Assembly (NCBI RefSeq): GCF_963576675.1
Contig: NC_088914.1
Location: forward strand, 22,485,001 to 22,549,000
DNA: 64,000 nucleotides
Source of the DNA: Euphorbia lathyris
Taxonomy: Eukaryota > Streptophyta > Magnoliopsida > Malpighiales > Euphorbiaceae
Reading direction: 5' to 3'
Shown here: piece by piece, positions 22,591 to 34,008 of the stretch
How positions within the stretch are numbered: position 1 is the stretch's first letter
How the letters are laid out: each line of letters begins with the position of its first letter
Program-made: the position numbers and the translations under genes
The notes under the pieces: generated by a model
The model's database searches: none
What the model saw: the letters and a program-made list of their open reading frames with translations, nothing else
What the model was told of the DNA's origin: nothing

Positions 22591-23790
22591 AAACATATTA
22601 TACATGTTTATATGACTAGTGATTTCTCTCAGCTTGATTACTTTCACTTAGATCTAAGTGTTGCTAAGGATCTAATAAGTGAAAAAAGATTAAATGTTAT
22701 TATTAAACAACTAAATTCTCTAGAAAAAAAATTATAATATTTTCTAAAAAGCCAACAGAATGGCACTCTTACATAAAATGAGTTTCAGAATTATTTTCTC
22801 ATGGATAGAGAGCTCCATTAGGTTTTGTTGCTAGTTGAAAGTACTTAAACAAGTATAAGAAGTAAAATAAATTAGGAAGAATATAGAATGAACTTAATAG
22901 ACTTCTTTACATTCATAAGGGAGAAATTACACATATGTTCCCTCAAATTTGGCCAAATTTGTTTATGAATGTGAACTTCAAAATCAGATGTAAAAATCCT
23001 TAAATATTTCTTTACTAATGCAAACTTGGAGGAGGGTGATCGAGAGTGGTATGAGTTTATTGGGGATTGAGGAAAATATGGTAGTGGATAGGACAGAGTG
23101 GAGGGAGAGAATTTTTGTCGCTAACATTTCAATTAGAAACTTTGTTTTAAAGAAGTTTAATTCTTAGACTTTTCCATTTGGAGAGGTCGACAATGATCAT
23201 TTTGTCGTCGTTTACTTTCATAAGTGACTTTTATATTCATAAAGTGCAAAGTTCATGACTTTTATGCCCAATTTTGAAGTTTAAGACCAAGTAAGTGAAA
23301 ATATTGGGTCATTAGTGTCAATGTATATTTATTTTCATGTTTTCTATTAGCAGTATTCTAACTTGCACATTTTTTTGGGTTTATACTGTCAACTAAGGTC
23401 TCTGGGTCAATTTATTAAAGGAAAATTTTACATCATCTTTTAAGCCATATTTCAAGGTCTATTAGAACTTGACAAAGGAAATACCATGTAGAGTCAAGAT
23501 GGAGTTGAGAGGAAAATATAAATATTTAACAATATAATTGCTAAACTTGCTGAATTTATCTATGAGGAGGACTAAGTTGTGATCATATTGAAAGATTATA
23601 TAATAAATATAGAATTATTTTTATTCATGTGCTTATAGTTTGGGGGGAAATGTAACTTAAGAAAATCCAACATAAAAAGACAAAGATATAATCCGTATAA
23701 TAAAATAAGCACTCGATATTAGTCTATATCACTTGCAATATTATTCATAATATTCTAGAAAAAGGTCATGTGCTTTCCTTTTCACATATA
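22591..23790 (-). repeat. Legumin 3' flank, copy 2, with LINE-tail insertion
   Basis: Homologous to 10436-11530. Between about 23008 and 23120 it carries GGAGGAGGGTGATCGAGAGT and following bases, also found at 28203-28320, the C-terminal coding end of a LINE. No gene is seen. Confidence 0.75.
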
Positions 23791-25289
23791 TTATGGTATA
23801 ATTTTAATTAAGGATGTCTCTTTCCTTCCAAACTTCACATTCTTAGCTTTTTCTTTGTTTATTCTGAATGCACTTATAAGAACCTCCAAAGGCAAGCAAT
23901 TAATGACTGACTTTCGGCCAGAAAGATCAGAGGTAATTGGGTTACCATTGGTCTTAAAAGTAACATATTCGAATCTCTCATTTTTTGCTTGTTCCGCCAT
24001 CAAAAAGCTATGTGGTACTATGAGGAGTTGTCCTTCCTTTAAGCTGCCATCGAACACGTTCTTTCCATTGTCATCCACTACTTGAATATGACCTTCACCC
24101 TTCACCACGTACATTATGCTATGAGTATTTTCCCAATGGGGTAATCTCATAACATCCTGCATATTAACATAAAAAATATAAGCTCTTTACTTTCCAATTT
24201 GACACATAAACTTTTTGGTAAATTATAGTTGCACACTATTACATAAAATAATAAAAGTTATTCTTAGATTTTACCTATACGCTTAAGTACTTAGGTCAAA
24301 CAGTTGATTGGTGTAGTATCATAATCTTTTAGACCAAGTGGTTGAAGGTTTAAATTCTCGAAACTCCATTTATAAGAAGTACGACAATTACTTGTCAGTA
24401 AAAGCATGTGACTCAATTTATCACTCCCAGATTTATATTTTTTACTATTTTCAAATTAAATTTTACAGTTTTGCTAAAATTGCATTATAAATATGATAAG
24501 TTATTTTTAAACTGTTAAATATGCAATTTCAAATATATTGAATCTTAATGTTTATAGTAAACTTATTTAACAAGTAGCGACTCAATTTATGCAATAATAT
24601 TTAATTTTGCTAAAATAAAAATACTAATCATTATAAATAAAATAGAAATAATATTTAATTAAATTTTTTCACCAACTGGTCTTAAACTATGTACTCGAAT
24701 GTCATGCTTGAATAGTCCATGACCAGATTTGCCAAAAACTACAGTAGAAAGTTTCTCACCTTTAGAAGAAGGTTGTAAGAAACGCTAAGTTGGCTTGACT
24801 CAAGAATAGGGAGTTGTTGGACGTCAATGGTTTTCAAATGTCCAACTTCTGGAATGCAAACATCCGCCTTTGAAGGATCAGAGATTTTTGCTATCCTCAT
24901 GTTAATGTTGCAGAAAGACTTATCCTTGACATCGTAAGGACCTTTTCTCTCCTGTTGGTCATGTTTTGGAGATGGTTGAGTAATTGGTGGACTCCATAAA
25001 TGAGTTCCACCACTAGTCATATAGACGATGCTACCTCTAAGGTCAATCCTCACTACAAAAAATAGGAGTTTCAGGTACAAAAATTTGGGGACAATTAAAT
25101 TATATAGTGCCTAAATGATATTATCAAATTCATATTAGGGACAAAATATTATATTAATTCCAATACTCTTTGCTAATACAATAGGGGACGCTTTTATATT
25201 AATATGTATTTATAAAATATATAATTAATTTCAATTAATAATTCAGGGACGATTCAGCCTCTTTTGTATGTTCTTCATCGACTAGGCGA

Positions 25290-28200
25290 TTTTTGGTAGA
25301 AATTAAATCAAGACAAACCCTTTTTCTCCTTCCCGCTCTCTTTTGCATCGGTTTTCTTCAAGTTCCATCTCTCTTTGCCTTCAGTCGTTCTTTCTTCTTT
25401 TCTCCTGGTTTCTCCTCTCGTGATTTCTTCTTCTTTGATTTTGTATGCCTTCAGTTTCTTTCAAGCTCTCATCGTTTCTGCTTTCTCCATGCCTTTATCT
25501 TCACTTCTTTCCCTATTTGTAATTACATGTTCGTGCGTATAGAATTGAAGACCATAGGCTTACAATTTCGACAATGGAGGGCTTTCTACACATGTGGCTA
25601 ATATCAAGGTATTAGTTTTTGAATTCATTTTGGGATAAAAGTTAGGGTTTCGAGAATGTTCGAATTTGTTTTTTTTTTTTAAATTTTTGTTCTTTTCTGT
25701 TAAGATGGATGATTCTTCAATGGAGAAAGACATGGCCAACTCGCTACTTACCAAATTGTGTATACTGTGTCATTCTGAACCTCTTTTTCATTGTCAATTT
25801 ATTTGATTGGAAGATAGCAATTTTTTGTCATTTCAGTAATATTGTTCTATGCTTATTTGTTTGATTGAAGTTTCTGAATTTTATATGTTGGTATTTGCCT
25901 TTCATTTTTAAATAAAGGTTTGCTTGCCTGGGTTATCTTGAGGTATCCGATCCAGACCCCATCAGATTTAAGAGGCGCAAGCTATACACTTCACTAGTTG
26001 GTAATTGTAATTACGTTTATGATTTATTCTTTAGCTTTACATTAGGTGCATATCTGTTTATAATTTTGACTGGTACTGAAGGAAATTTTTTCTAGATGGC
26101 TGTGACTCTTGCACTTTCCACAAGAACTAGAAGCATTTGGGTAAGATTGTTTTTATCTATTTGAATATTTCCATTTTCACAAGATTTGGGGTAATTATAG
26201 TGAGCTCTTCTATCTTCTACAGACTTGAAAACAAGTATTTTGGCACTTTAAATAGACCACAGAAAATTAAGAAATATAGCTAGTGTTTGTGTTTTTATAG
26301 GATAAAGTTTGTTCACCTAATATAAATTTTTCTTTCTAGACAATCAGATTGGATGCGAATTGGTGCATTTTACTCTTACAAGTCAAAATCAGACAAGATG
26401 CTACAGAGAAGATGTTGGAAGCCTACAGAGAGTCTGTTTTAAGGAACATCAAAGAGGGAATTTGGGTTGTAGGTAACTTAAATTTGGTTCAACCAACCTT
26501 TTTTGGTACTTATGAATATAATTGTTGGATAAGCCCTTAAGAATACTCTTAGTAGATCTTAATTAACTTGGTTTTTGTTATCAAATTTGCAGCTTGTTCC
26601 ATGCCCTGTTTGTAAGCTTGAGAGAATGTGATGGTAAGCAATGTATATTGTTTCGATGGCTTATAGTCTAGATAAATTTGGGTTATAGCCTAGCTAAATT
26701 GGCAGTGTATATTATAAGATTGGTTTTTCATTTTTAAGATCCATCTGAAATATTGTCTGAATTTCATGGTAACTGACATATCAATTGACTCAAGTGACCA
26801 TTCTTTTCTAATTTACTCTTTATCAGGTTATTGTTTGAATTGCATAATACCTGACATAATATAGCATGCTGCCCTCATTTGTTGAAATTATTTGACGTTA
26901 TTCTAATATGTGAAAAAGTGAATTTTGATGTGTATTTTTGTATTCAACCTTATATATGAACCTTTAGACTCGATCATCGTCCCAAATGATGAAATAAACT
27001 GAACTATTCAATTTGTTAACTTATTAATATAGATAGCATCGTAATTTTGCGCTTCCTGATAACATGTCAGGATTTACCATAACTGAAGCTCATACTAACT
27101 TTGCATTTTATGATGCTTAAGATAGTAAAAAGCGCTCACATCTATGATATTTGATGACCATCTTATATTGTGTATTTTGCATATTAGTTCAGCTTGCATC
27201 CATGTCCTGGTCACTCACAGATGCTAATTGGTAGAGATTTGCACTAATTCTCTGCCTCACTGTATGAGAACTATGGGGTGGAATGTTATGTTAGGGCCGA
27301 ATGGAAAGATTTTTCATTTTTGATTTTGGTACAATTGATCAATAATTTGTAAATATCAACAGGTACTTTACTATCATGCGCTATATTAATTTGAGAAAAG
27401 CTATTCACGAGCTTTAATTTGTTCTCAGAACTTATAAGAGAGCAATTTGAGAAAAGTTATTCATGATACTGATGTTCAGCATTAAAAAAAAGAACTCATT
27501 CTACATTAGAACATATTTCATGTTATGTGGAATCCTCGTTTGAAAATTTTAATCTCATTCTTTATCGAAGATCTACTGGAAATCGGTTATGTATGGAGTT
27601 TATTATCTTCTTATATACGTGTCTGAACCAAAAACACAAAACAGACAACATAATTTTGTACTTGTCAATCATAATATGTCCATAGATCACTAAAACCTCT
27701 TCTGCTTTGCATTTGTTTTACTAGGCTTGTTGGAATGCCAAATATCAAAAATATCATAATTTTGACTTGATCTGAGTTGTTGTCTAAAATTCTTCAAATT
27801 CTTTGACAATGTATATCCAGGCTGACGTGTGAGGTCAGAAAATAATTTTCTTCAAATGTTGTACACCATTTTGAATTTTCGTTGATGAAATTTGTTATTT
27901 AGGTGTAGACTCTGAAGTCTGATCTCGTCTAGTGTCCAATAGTGTCTTCAATTTATTACATGGGGATGGAATCTTGTTAAATGGTCATGTTTTCTATCTA
28001 TAAAGGTATTGAAACACCAGCAAGTTATTGAAGAGCTTGTAGAGGAAAACGAGAAGCTTCACCAAATGCTGATGGAAAACCTAAAAATATTACCGAGCAA
28101 AGATACAGTGCCTTGTTTGGGTGGTGATTATACATGTATGACATGCTATACAACAATATATGTAGTTAATTTTGCTACTGTATGTATATCATTCCACTGC

Positions 28201-28700
28201 AAACTTGGAGGAGGGTGATCGAGAGTGATAGGAGTTTACTGGGAATTGAGGAAAATATGGTAGTGGATAGGACGGATTGGAGGGAGCGAATCTGTGTCGC
28301 TGACACGACTTGACTTTCACGGTTTTATATGATGGTTCATGTTAGCCGACCCCGAATCATTTCGGGACTAAGGCTTTGTTGTTATGTATATCATTCCACT
28401 TTGATGAATACAGTGAATTAAGAATTCCTTTTTTTTTTTGTCTGAATTTGCAGGTAACAATGACTTCACCAGGATGAAACTGTTTAATGCTCAAGAGGAA
28501 TTTTATTTTTGTGTGTGAATTTGCAAGTTAACAACGACTTCACCAGAATGAAACTGTTTAATGCTGAAGAGGAATTTGAACATGGTTTGAGTCATTGTAG
28601 ATATTATTATAGGACATGTCAAAACAGATATTATTTGGGAAAAATAAGCTCAACAAAACTTCATTGTTTCAGTTCCTTTTTTCTAATATCTTAATATTGC
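25290..28700 (+). other. Exon-like fragments inside the CACTA element
   Basis: Several short open stretches are bordered by AG and GT. A start-like MDDSSMEKDMANSLLTKL lies at 25705. An exon follows an AAAG acceptor near 25918 (CLGYLEVSDPDPIRFKRRK). Another is at 26340-26472, ending at GTAACT. A coiled-coil-like piece lies at 28016-28110 (QVIEELVEENEKLHQML). A T-rich 5'-UTR-like tract precedes the first. The last piece (NDFTRMKLFNA) occurs twice, at 28452 and 28527. This looks like captured host gene sequence; the source gene is not recognised. Confidence 0.5.
28203..28390 (+). pseudogene. LINE reverse transcriptase C-terminal tail
   Basis: Contains a segment reading DRTDWRERICVADTT and, after a stop, a DPESFRDLRLCC tail, typical of the last codons of plant LINE ORF2 lacking RNase H. 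It lies within the CACTA element; a partial copy is at 23008-23120. Confidence 0.6.
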
Positions 28701-28857
28701 CATTAGATAATAAATTATTGTGTTCAAAATCATCAAGTTGTGATTTTCTTATATGATTTATGTTTATCTTGAGCTTATGGTTTGCCATTGAAAATTGAAC
28801 TTCATCGTTTAAAATCAGTAATTTATTGATTTTAATTAATAATTCGCATATTATTTT

Positions 28858-29215
28858 TTGGGAACGATTGTCGTCCCTTATTGTAGGGACAAAAATTTGT
28901 CACCATTAATACGGGGATGATAGTTGTCCCTAGGAACAGGGTCAACATGTCGTTCCAATGAACGGGGACGACAGTCGTCCTTAGAAGCAAGGACAAATTT
29001 TCATCCCTACAAATGGAGACGAAAGTCGTCCCTATGAATGGGGACGACATGTTGTTCTTAGAAATCGGGACGACATGTCGTCCCTATAAACAGGGACGAC
29101 AGTCGTCCATCTCAATAGGAACGACAGTCGTCCCTCTCAACGGAGACGACAGTCGTCCCTCTCAATGGAGACGACAATCGTCCCTAAGAATGGGGACGAC
29201 ATCATTTTTTTCGTC
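28858..29215. repeat. Subterminal 25-26 bp palindromic tandem array of the CACTA element
   Basis: Units of 25-26 bp (clear starts near 29049, 29075, 29101, 29126, 29151, 29176, 29201) each contain a GGGACGACAGTCGTCCC-type palindrome with variants. About a dozen units precede the right terminus. CACTA transposases of this superfamily bind subterminal repeats, so a binding role is a reasonable inference. The left end has only scattered GGGAC motifs. Confidence 0.9.
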
Positions 29216-30461
29216 TCCTATAGAATTTTGGAAGGAGGAAACAAGGACGAAAAATGGGGACGAAAAAATTGTCCCTGAAAGTATAGGGGACAAATTTTTA
29301 TGTTTTTGGGGACGATTTTTTTCGCCCTGAAAGTGATTTTTTTTTGTAGTGCCTGCTTTGAAGTTTCATAGCCAACTCATTATCGATGTTGAAAGCTTTA
29401 ACGATAAACTCCATAGATAATCCGTTCAATATGTTTGTAGGCCCTCCTAAGTAGAATCTCTATGACACATGAAATAGACAAAAAGATAAATTCATGGTTA
29501 AACAATAATAAAATAAAAGATTTTTAGGGTTTATATATATAAAGAATATTCTGAACAGATATGTATTAATACATATATATTTTTTAATTTTTTATCTATT
29601 TAAAAATGTTTATTTCAATTGGTCATGAAATTAATTGATACACTGTGAATTACTGAAAGAGCTTGCATGAGAAATCTCAACAGATATGTATTTAAAGAAT
29701 CTTATAATTTATAAAGAAAAATTGTTGGATATGATAATTTCTTAAAATAATATATGACATTTCTTAAAAAGGAGAAAAGGTATGCTTAACTTTTTCAGAT
29801 TTTATATATATGCTCCTCCAGTATTTTACAATGTATATCAATTAATTTCATGATCAATTAAGACAAACATTTCTAAATACATAAAATAATTAAAAAACAA
29901 AATGTAAAAATATAAATTTATTCTAAAATGATGTGAGATAAATAGTTAACAAAATATAAAAATATAAAGTGATTCTAAAAAGATATATGCATGTTTAACA
30001 AAATATAATAATATAACATTATTCTAAAACAACGTATTTTTTAAATTATTTATCCTAACTATAATTTGTAAATTTTATATATTATTGTTCTTACTCTGTG
30101 GAGGTCATTGTTGGGGATGCGAGCGATAGCAATGAAAATTAGAGTCTCATTTCACTATTATAGCCCCATAAGGTTTCTCCCGTGCGGAAAAAAAGCACGT
30201 CACCAGTTTGAAGATGAAACATATTGTGACACTCATTTTCCCCACCATCTAGTTCTTGAGAGCATTCAGGAATGATTAGACCATATATACCATTGCCTGT
30301 ATATCCATAAATTTACTTATTTATGATAAGTAAAAAGAATTTAATAAATACTAAATTTGGTGTTTAAATTTGACTTTGTAAAGAATATTGGATTTTTGAT
30401 ATTAATATAATTTTTTTCCCAATAAGTAAATAACAAATTAGTCATTTGAATAAGAGAGGTA

Positions 30462-30990
30462 AAAAAAATGTTTATGGTTTGCCAAGTTTTTAAACAGAGA
30501 CTTGTGGTTTAAAATATTATAAATAGATGTATGTGGTATATTTTATTTATAAAACAAAACATTTCAATTACATTTTTTAGTTTTGATTACAACCAAAAAT
30601 ATTTTTATTTTAATTTTTTTTATTCCTACACACCGATAAAACAAAGCTCCCTAAATCGAAACCATAAATCATATGATGATCATTTATGTTTTTTTATTAA
30701 TTGAACAGTTTATGAACTAAATTCATATTTAAATTTATTTTACACAACTTTAATTCGATTTTTTTTTTGAAGAATTTTAATTCGATTTTAGAATTTGTGT
30801 TTTGTCAATATGTATATGTAATTTCAAATAAAAATAAAAATGCTATTAATTGTCATCAGAAGTTAACAGTTTAATTTTAAATACGTGGTTGTAAAAAAAA
30901 AATACTACATACATCTATTTGTAAATTTTTAAACCACAAACATTTATTTGCCAATAGGGCAAACCACAAACATTTTCTTTGTACTTTACG
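30462..30990. mobile_element. MITE-like inverted repeat in intron 1 of pseudogene 2
   Basis: Left arm (AATGTTTATGGTTTGCC ... AAATAGATGTATGTGGTA) and right arm (complement AATGTTTGTGGTTTGCC ... AAATAGATGTATGTAGTA) form roughly 80-bp imperfect inverted repeats. Exact ends and target duplication are not clear. Confidence 0.6.
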
Positions 30991-31976
30991 CTTTAAATAA
31001 TGGAGGGGCTAAATTATTGAATAAAATAAAATTTAAAGACCTAACAATTTATTATTTTAAATATGGAGAGTAGACAATGTTTTTGGAAAAAATATACAAA
31101 TAAATTATTTACCATAAAAACAAATCCGAATTAATAATAAATTTATGAATAAGGAATCAAAATAGTATCGCGGTTTTTGAGCAATCATCAATTTGATTCC
31201 AACATACAAAATAACAAAAATTATTTTCCACTGAAATGATTTTGATTGGTGGGATCTAATACACCAATTGTAAGCCGTAAGTAGTGACCTGCCTCATCTC
31301 TAGTCCGATTAAAGCTACACTAAGCTTAGGCCTTGCATACCTTCTAAAAATGTGGTTTATTTTTTATGTTCTATTTTTTTAATATAATGAAGTTTTTATA
31401 ATTAATTTTTTTTAAATCCATAATTTTAGAATAATCACAAAAAATTTGAATACCATTGTTAGTTATTAAATGAGTTTGGTTAAACAATTTGTTAATTCTT
31501 CCGTATTATCTTATATATATATTTATTTATTTTTAGTCCGACTTTTTAACCAATGTGTTAGAATTAATGATCAAACTAAAATAAATAAAATTTAAAATAA
31601 CAAAATTACTCTTTATTATATTTTCTATTATTATATTTTCTATTGTTAAAATATTCATTCTCCTATATAATTTTAGTCTCTTCAATATATAGGAATTCTA
31701 GAAATTATCCATTCTTAGACTTGTGGATCAATAAGTCATTTTAAACAAATTTAATGGATAAATTGAACATTTTAAAAGTATAAAGTGACAATTTTTTTAT
31801 AAGTACAAATAGCTAAAAATGTTAAATCATATTTATACTATAAAAAGTAAAATATTGTATCATCAGTATATTTTATTATACCATGTTTATTTTAAGTGAT
31901 TGAACTCTAAAACTATAGGGACTCACACCAGGACCCATCATGAGTCTCTCCATTTGATTTTACATTATATTTTATA

Positions 31977-32489
31977 GGCTTAATACATCATTTGCCCCTT
32001 GAACTTGTCCAAAAAGTTTGATTGGCCCCCTGAACTTTCAAAGTGTTCCGATAGCCCTCTGAACTTGCAAAAAATGTTCAGTTAGCACCCTGAACTTGCG
32101 TAAAACGTAATCAATTGATCACTCGGTTGTAAAAAAGTAAGTTAAATGCGGAAGATGTATTCCACGTATCTTAGAATGTTATTGCATAATTAAAAAATAG
32201 ATTAAAAAGGAAGTTATTGTTTGCTCAACTATACAACTTGTCTTCTCTAATATTAGAACCGTATATTCCAATTTTGGTCGTTTTACTTTTTATAAGACTC
32301 GTGGAATACATCTTCCGCATTTAACTTACTCTTTTACGGTCGAGTGATCAATTGATTACATTTTACACAAGTTTAGGGGGCTAACTGAATATTTTTTGCA
32401 AGTTCAAGGGGCTATCGGAACACTTTGAAAGTTCAGGGGGCCAATCAAGCTTTTTGGACAAGTTCAAGGGGCAAATGATGTATTAAGCC
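31977..32489. mobile_element. MULE-type MITE, near-complete foldback
   Basis: 513 bp with arms of about 190-220 bp starting GGCTTAATACATCATTTGCC and mirrored at the right. The flanks TATTTTATA and TATTTTATC (31968-31976, 32490-32498) are an 8/9 match, consistent with a decayed 9-bp duplication. It lies in intron 1 of legumin pseudogene 2. No coding. Confidence 0.85.
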
Positions 32490-33169
32490 TATTTTATCAG
32501 TTGGTGCTAAACTTGTTAACAAAGTCTATATGGTATCTCATTGTTTAAGTCTCTAAATCTATAAAACGGCCACAAAGATATACACAACAAAAAATTAATT
32601 TGTTTTAAAGACTTAGAATCACGAATTAGGTCTTTATTTTTTAAGTTTTGAATTTTTTTCAAGAATTTAGACAAATTAGAATATATATTACTTTAAATAA
32701 ATTCAAAAAGCACATTAATCATTGCAATCAAGTTCAAGGGACCAATGGATCACTTTAAACAAATTTAGATGGCCAACAAGTTATTTAAGCAAGTTGAAAG
32801 AGACCAATCAAATTTTTTAAACAAATTGGTAGTATTTTAATATATTAAGACTATTTTATATAATAAACAACAAACAAAATAAAAAAAAACCTTGAATGGT
32901 GTAAGACAAAACATCAGCATTGGCGTAGATTGGCAATATATAGGTATTGGGTTTAATGTTGTACCGAATAACCTGTCAATATATAGGTATTGAAACAGGT
33001 CGGTATTTGGATCCCAGATTTCGACAGAACCACTTTCTCTAGGAGTATTGGTATCGGGTTCCCTAGCAAAGAGGCGATGGATGACTTGGCAATTAGTTTT
33101 AGAACTAATAGCTATGCAGCTATGGAGTAGGAGAATAAGACAGCTGAGATAAGAAACATAAGCCATGGT

Positions 33170-33413
33170 TTTGAAACTGATCAGGACGCTTACATTATAA
33201 TTAAGTATTTATACAGCAAACTTGTGTACTATTTGTCTCATAAAGCAATTGAATGAGAGTTCTAAATTATGATGTGCTTTAATTAGGATGGAAGAGTTTC
33301 ATGATCATTAGTAAAACATAATAAATAGAAACTTATTTATATGCATGAAGACAATATAATATAGTAGACGTAACAACTCTTTTCAAATTAAGCATGACTT
33401 TTTATTTAAAATT
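33170..33413 (-). promoter_or_regulatory. Legumin upstream region, copy D
   Basis: Promoter flank of pseudogene 2 with TATAAATA at 33206-33213 (minus), 40 bp before the ATG. Further out, an ATGCATG element resembling the RY motif of seed promoters lies near 33340; the equivalent position in copy B is changed. The homology is interrupted at 33413 by a MITE and resumes at 39819. Confidence 0.75.
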
Positions 33414-34008
33414 GGGTAAATAATTATAAACTCTTTATGTTTTTGCTTAACATACTAGTAGGTCCATCATATTATTATAAGGTCCTTAAGTTTTATTTTA
33501 ATCAACTTTTTAGTCCTTCCATCTGTTTTTGTAGATAAAAGTCCAAATTGCTCCTAATTATTTACATAAAAAAAAACTTATCTTTTAATGCCAAAATTTA
33601 ATCTAAATAGTTTTAATAAAGTATGTATACACCAAAATTTATATAATTGTATACACTAATCACTAAAAATGTATTTTTACTCCCGCTTTTTTTTAGGGAG
33701 AAATGTATTTTTATTCTCTTAAATTTTTATTTTTTAATATAATGTCTTTAAACTAACATTAAATTACAAATAAAAAAAAATTAAAAATCATATTTTTTCT
33801 CATTTATAAAATTTATTAGAGATAAATAAAGATTATTTTTTATAAAATCTATATAATTTTGCTCATATTTTAATAATTTTTGAAATATTTCTCATTCATT
33901 TTTTACTCAATAAATTTTTAGGCTACTAAATTAAAGTTCTATAATTATATAAAATTCAATAAATTAATTACTCAATATTGTAGAGATTTTTTTTGAAAGA
34001 GAAATGCA

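Larger units (their letters stand above)
25051..29351. mobile_element. CACTA (En/Spm-type) element, 4301 bp
   Basis: Left end CACTACAAAAAATAGGAG and right end TTTTTTTTTGTAGTG form the CACTA terminal inverted repeat. CCT is duplicated at 25048-25050 and 29352-29354, the 3-bp duplication expected of this superfamily, and removing the element restores the exon 3 alignment with pseudogene 1. No transposase is recognisable. The interior contains spliced-looking coding pieces, a LINE tail and a palindromic subterminal array near the right end. Confidence 0.93.
23791..33166 (-). pseudogene. 11S globulin (legumin-like) pseudogene 2, exon 3 split by CACTA
   Basis: Same four-exon plan as pseudogene 1. 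Exon 1 is 33166-32891 (CQVIHRLFAREPD kept). Exon 2 is 30296-30095, with a normal acceptor. Exon 3 is 29459-29352 plus 25050-24760, separated by the CACTA element. Exon 4 is 24156-23791 and has no stop, keeping PHWEN, VVKGEGHIQVVDDNGKNVF and EGQLLIVPHSFLMAEQA. Defects: in exon 1 a CAATATATAGGTATTG segment is duplicated (about 32934-32949 and 32978-32993), replacing the CAGAQV region and shifting the frame; exon 2 lacks one G in the NSGNE codons and shifts; exon 3 is disrupted. The processing-site Asn-Gly is also absent here. Intron 1 holds a MITE at 31977. A dead gene. Confidence 0.9.

Noticed and set aside
25293..25601. 102-residue Phe/Ser-rich frame as a gene
   Set aside because: The translation of a T- and C-rich tract, more like a 5' UTR; no supporting motif.
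28858..29215. CRISPR-like regular array of 25-bp units
   Set aside because: Plant nuclear DNA; the palindromic units are contiguous with no distinct spacers, and lie just inside a CACTA terminus.
29013..29330. 105-residue frame with repeated GTTVVP words
   Set aside because: The translation of the CACTA subterminal repeat array.
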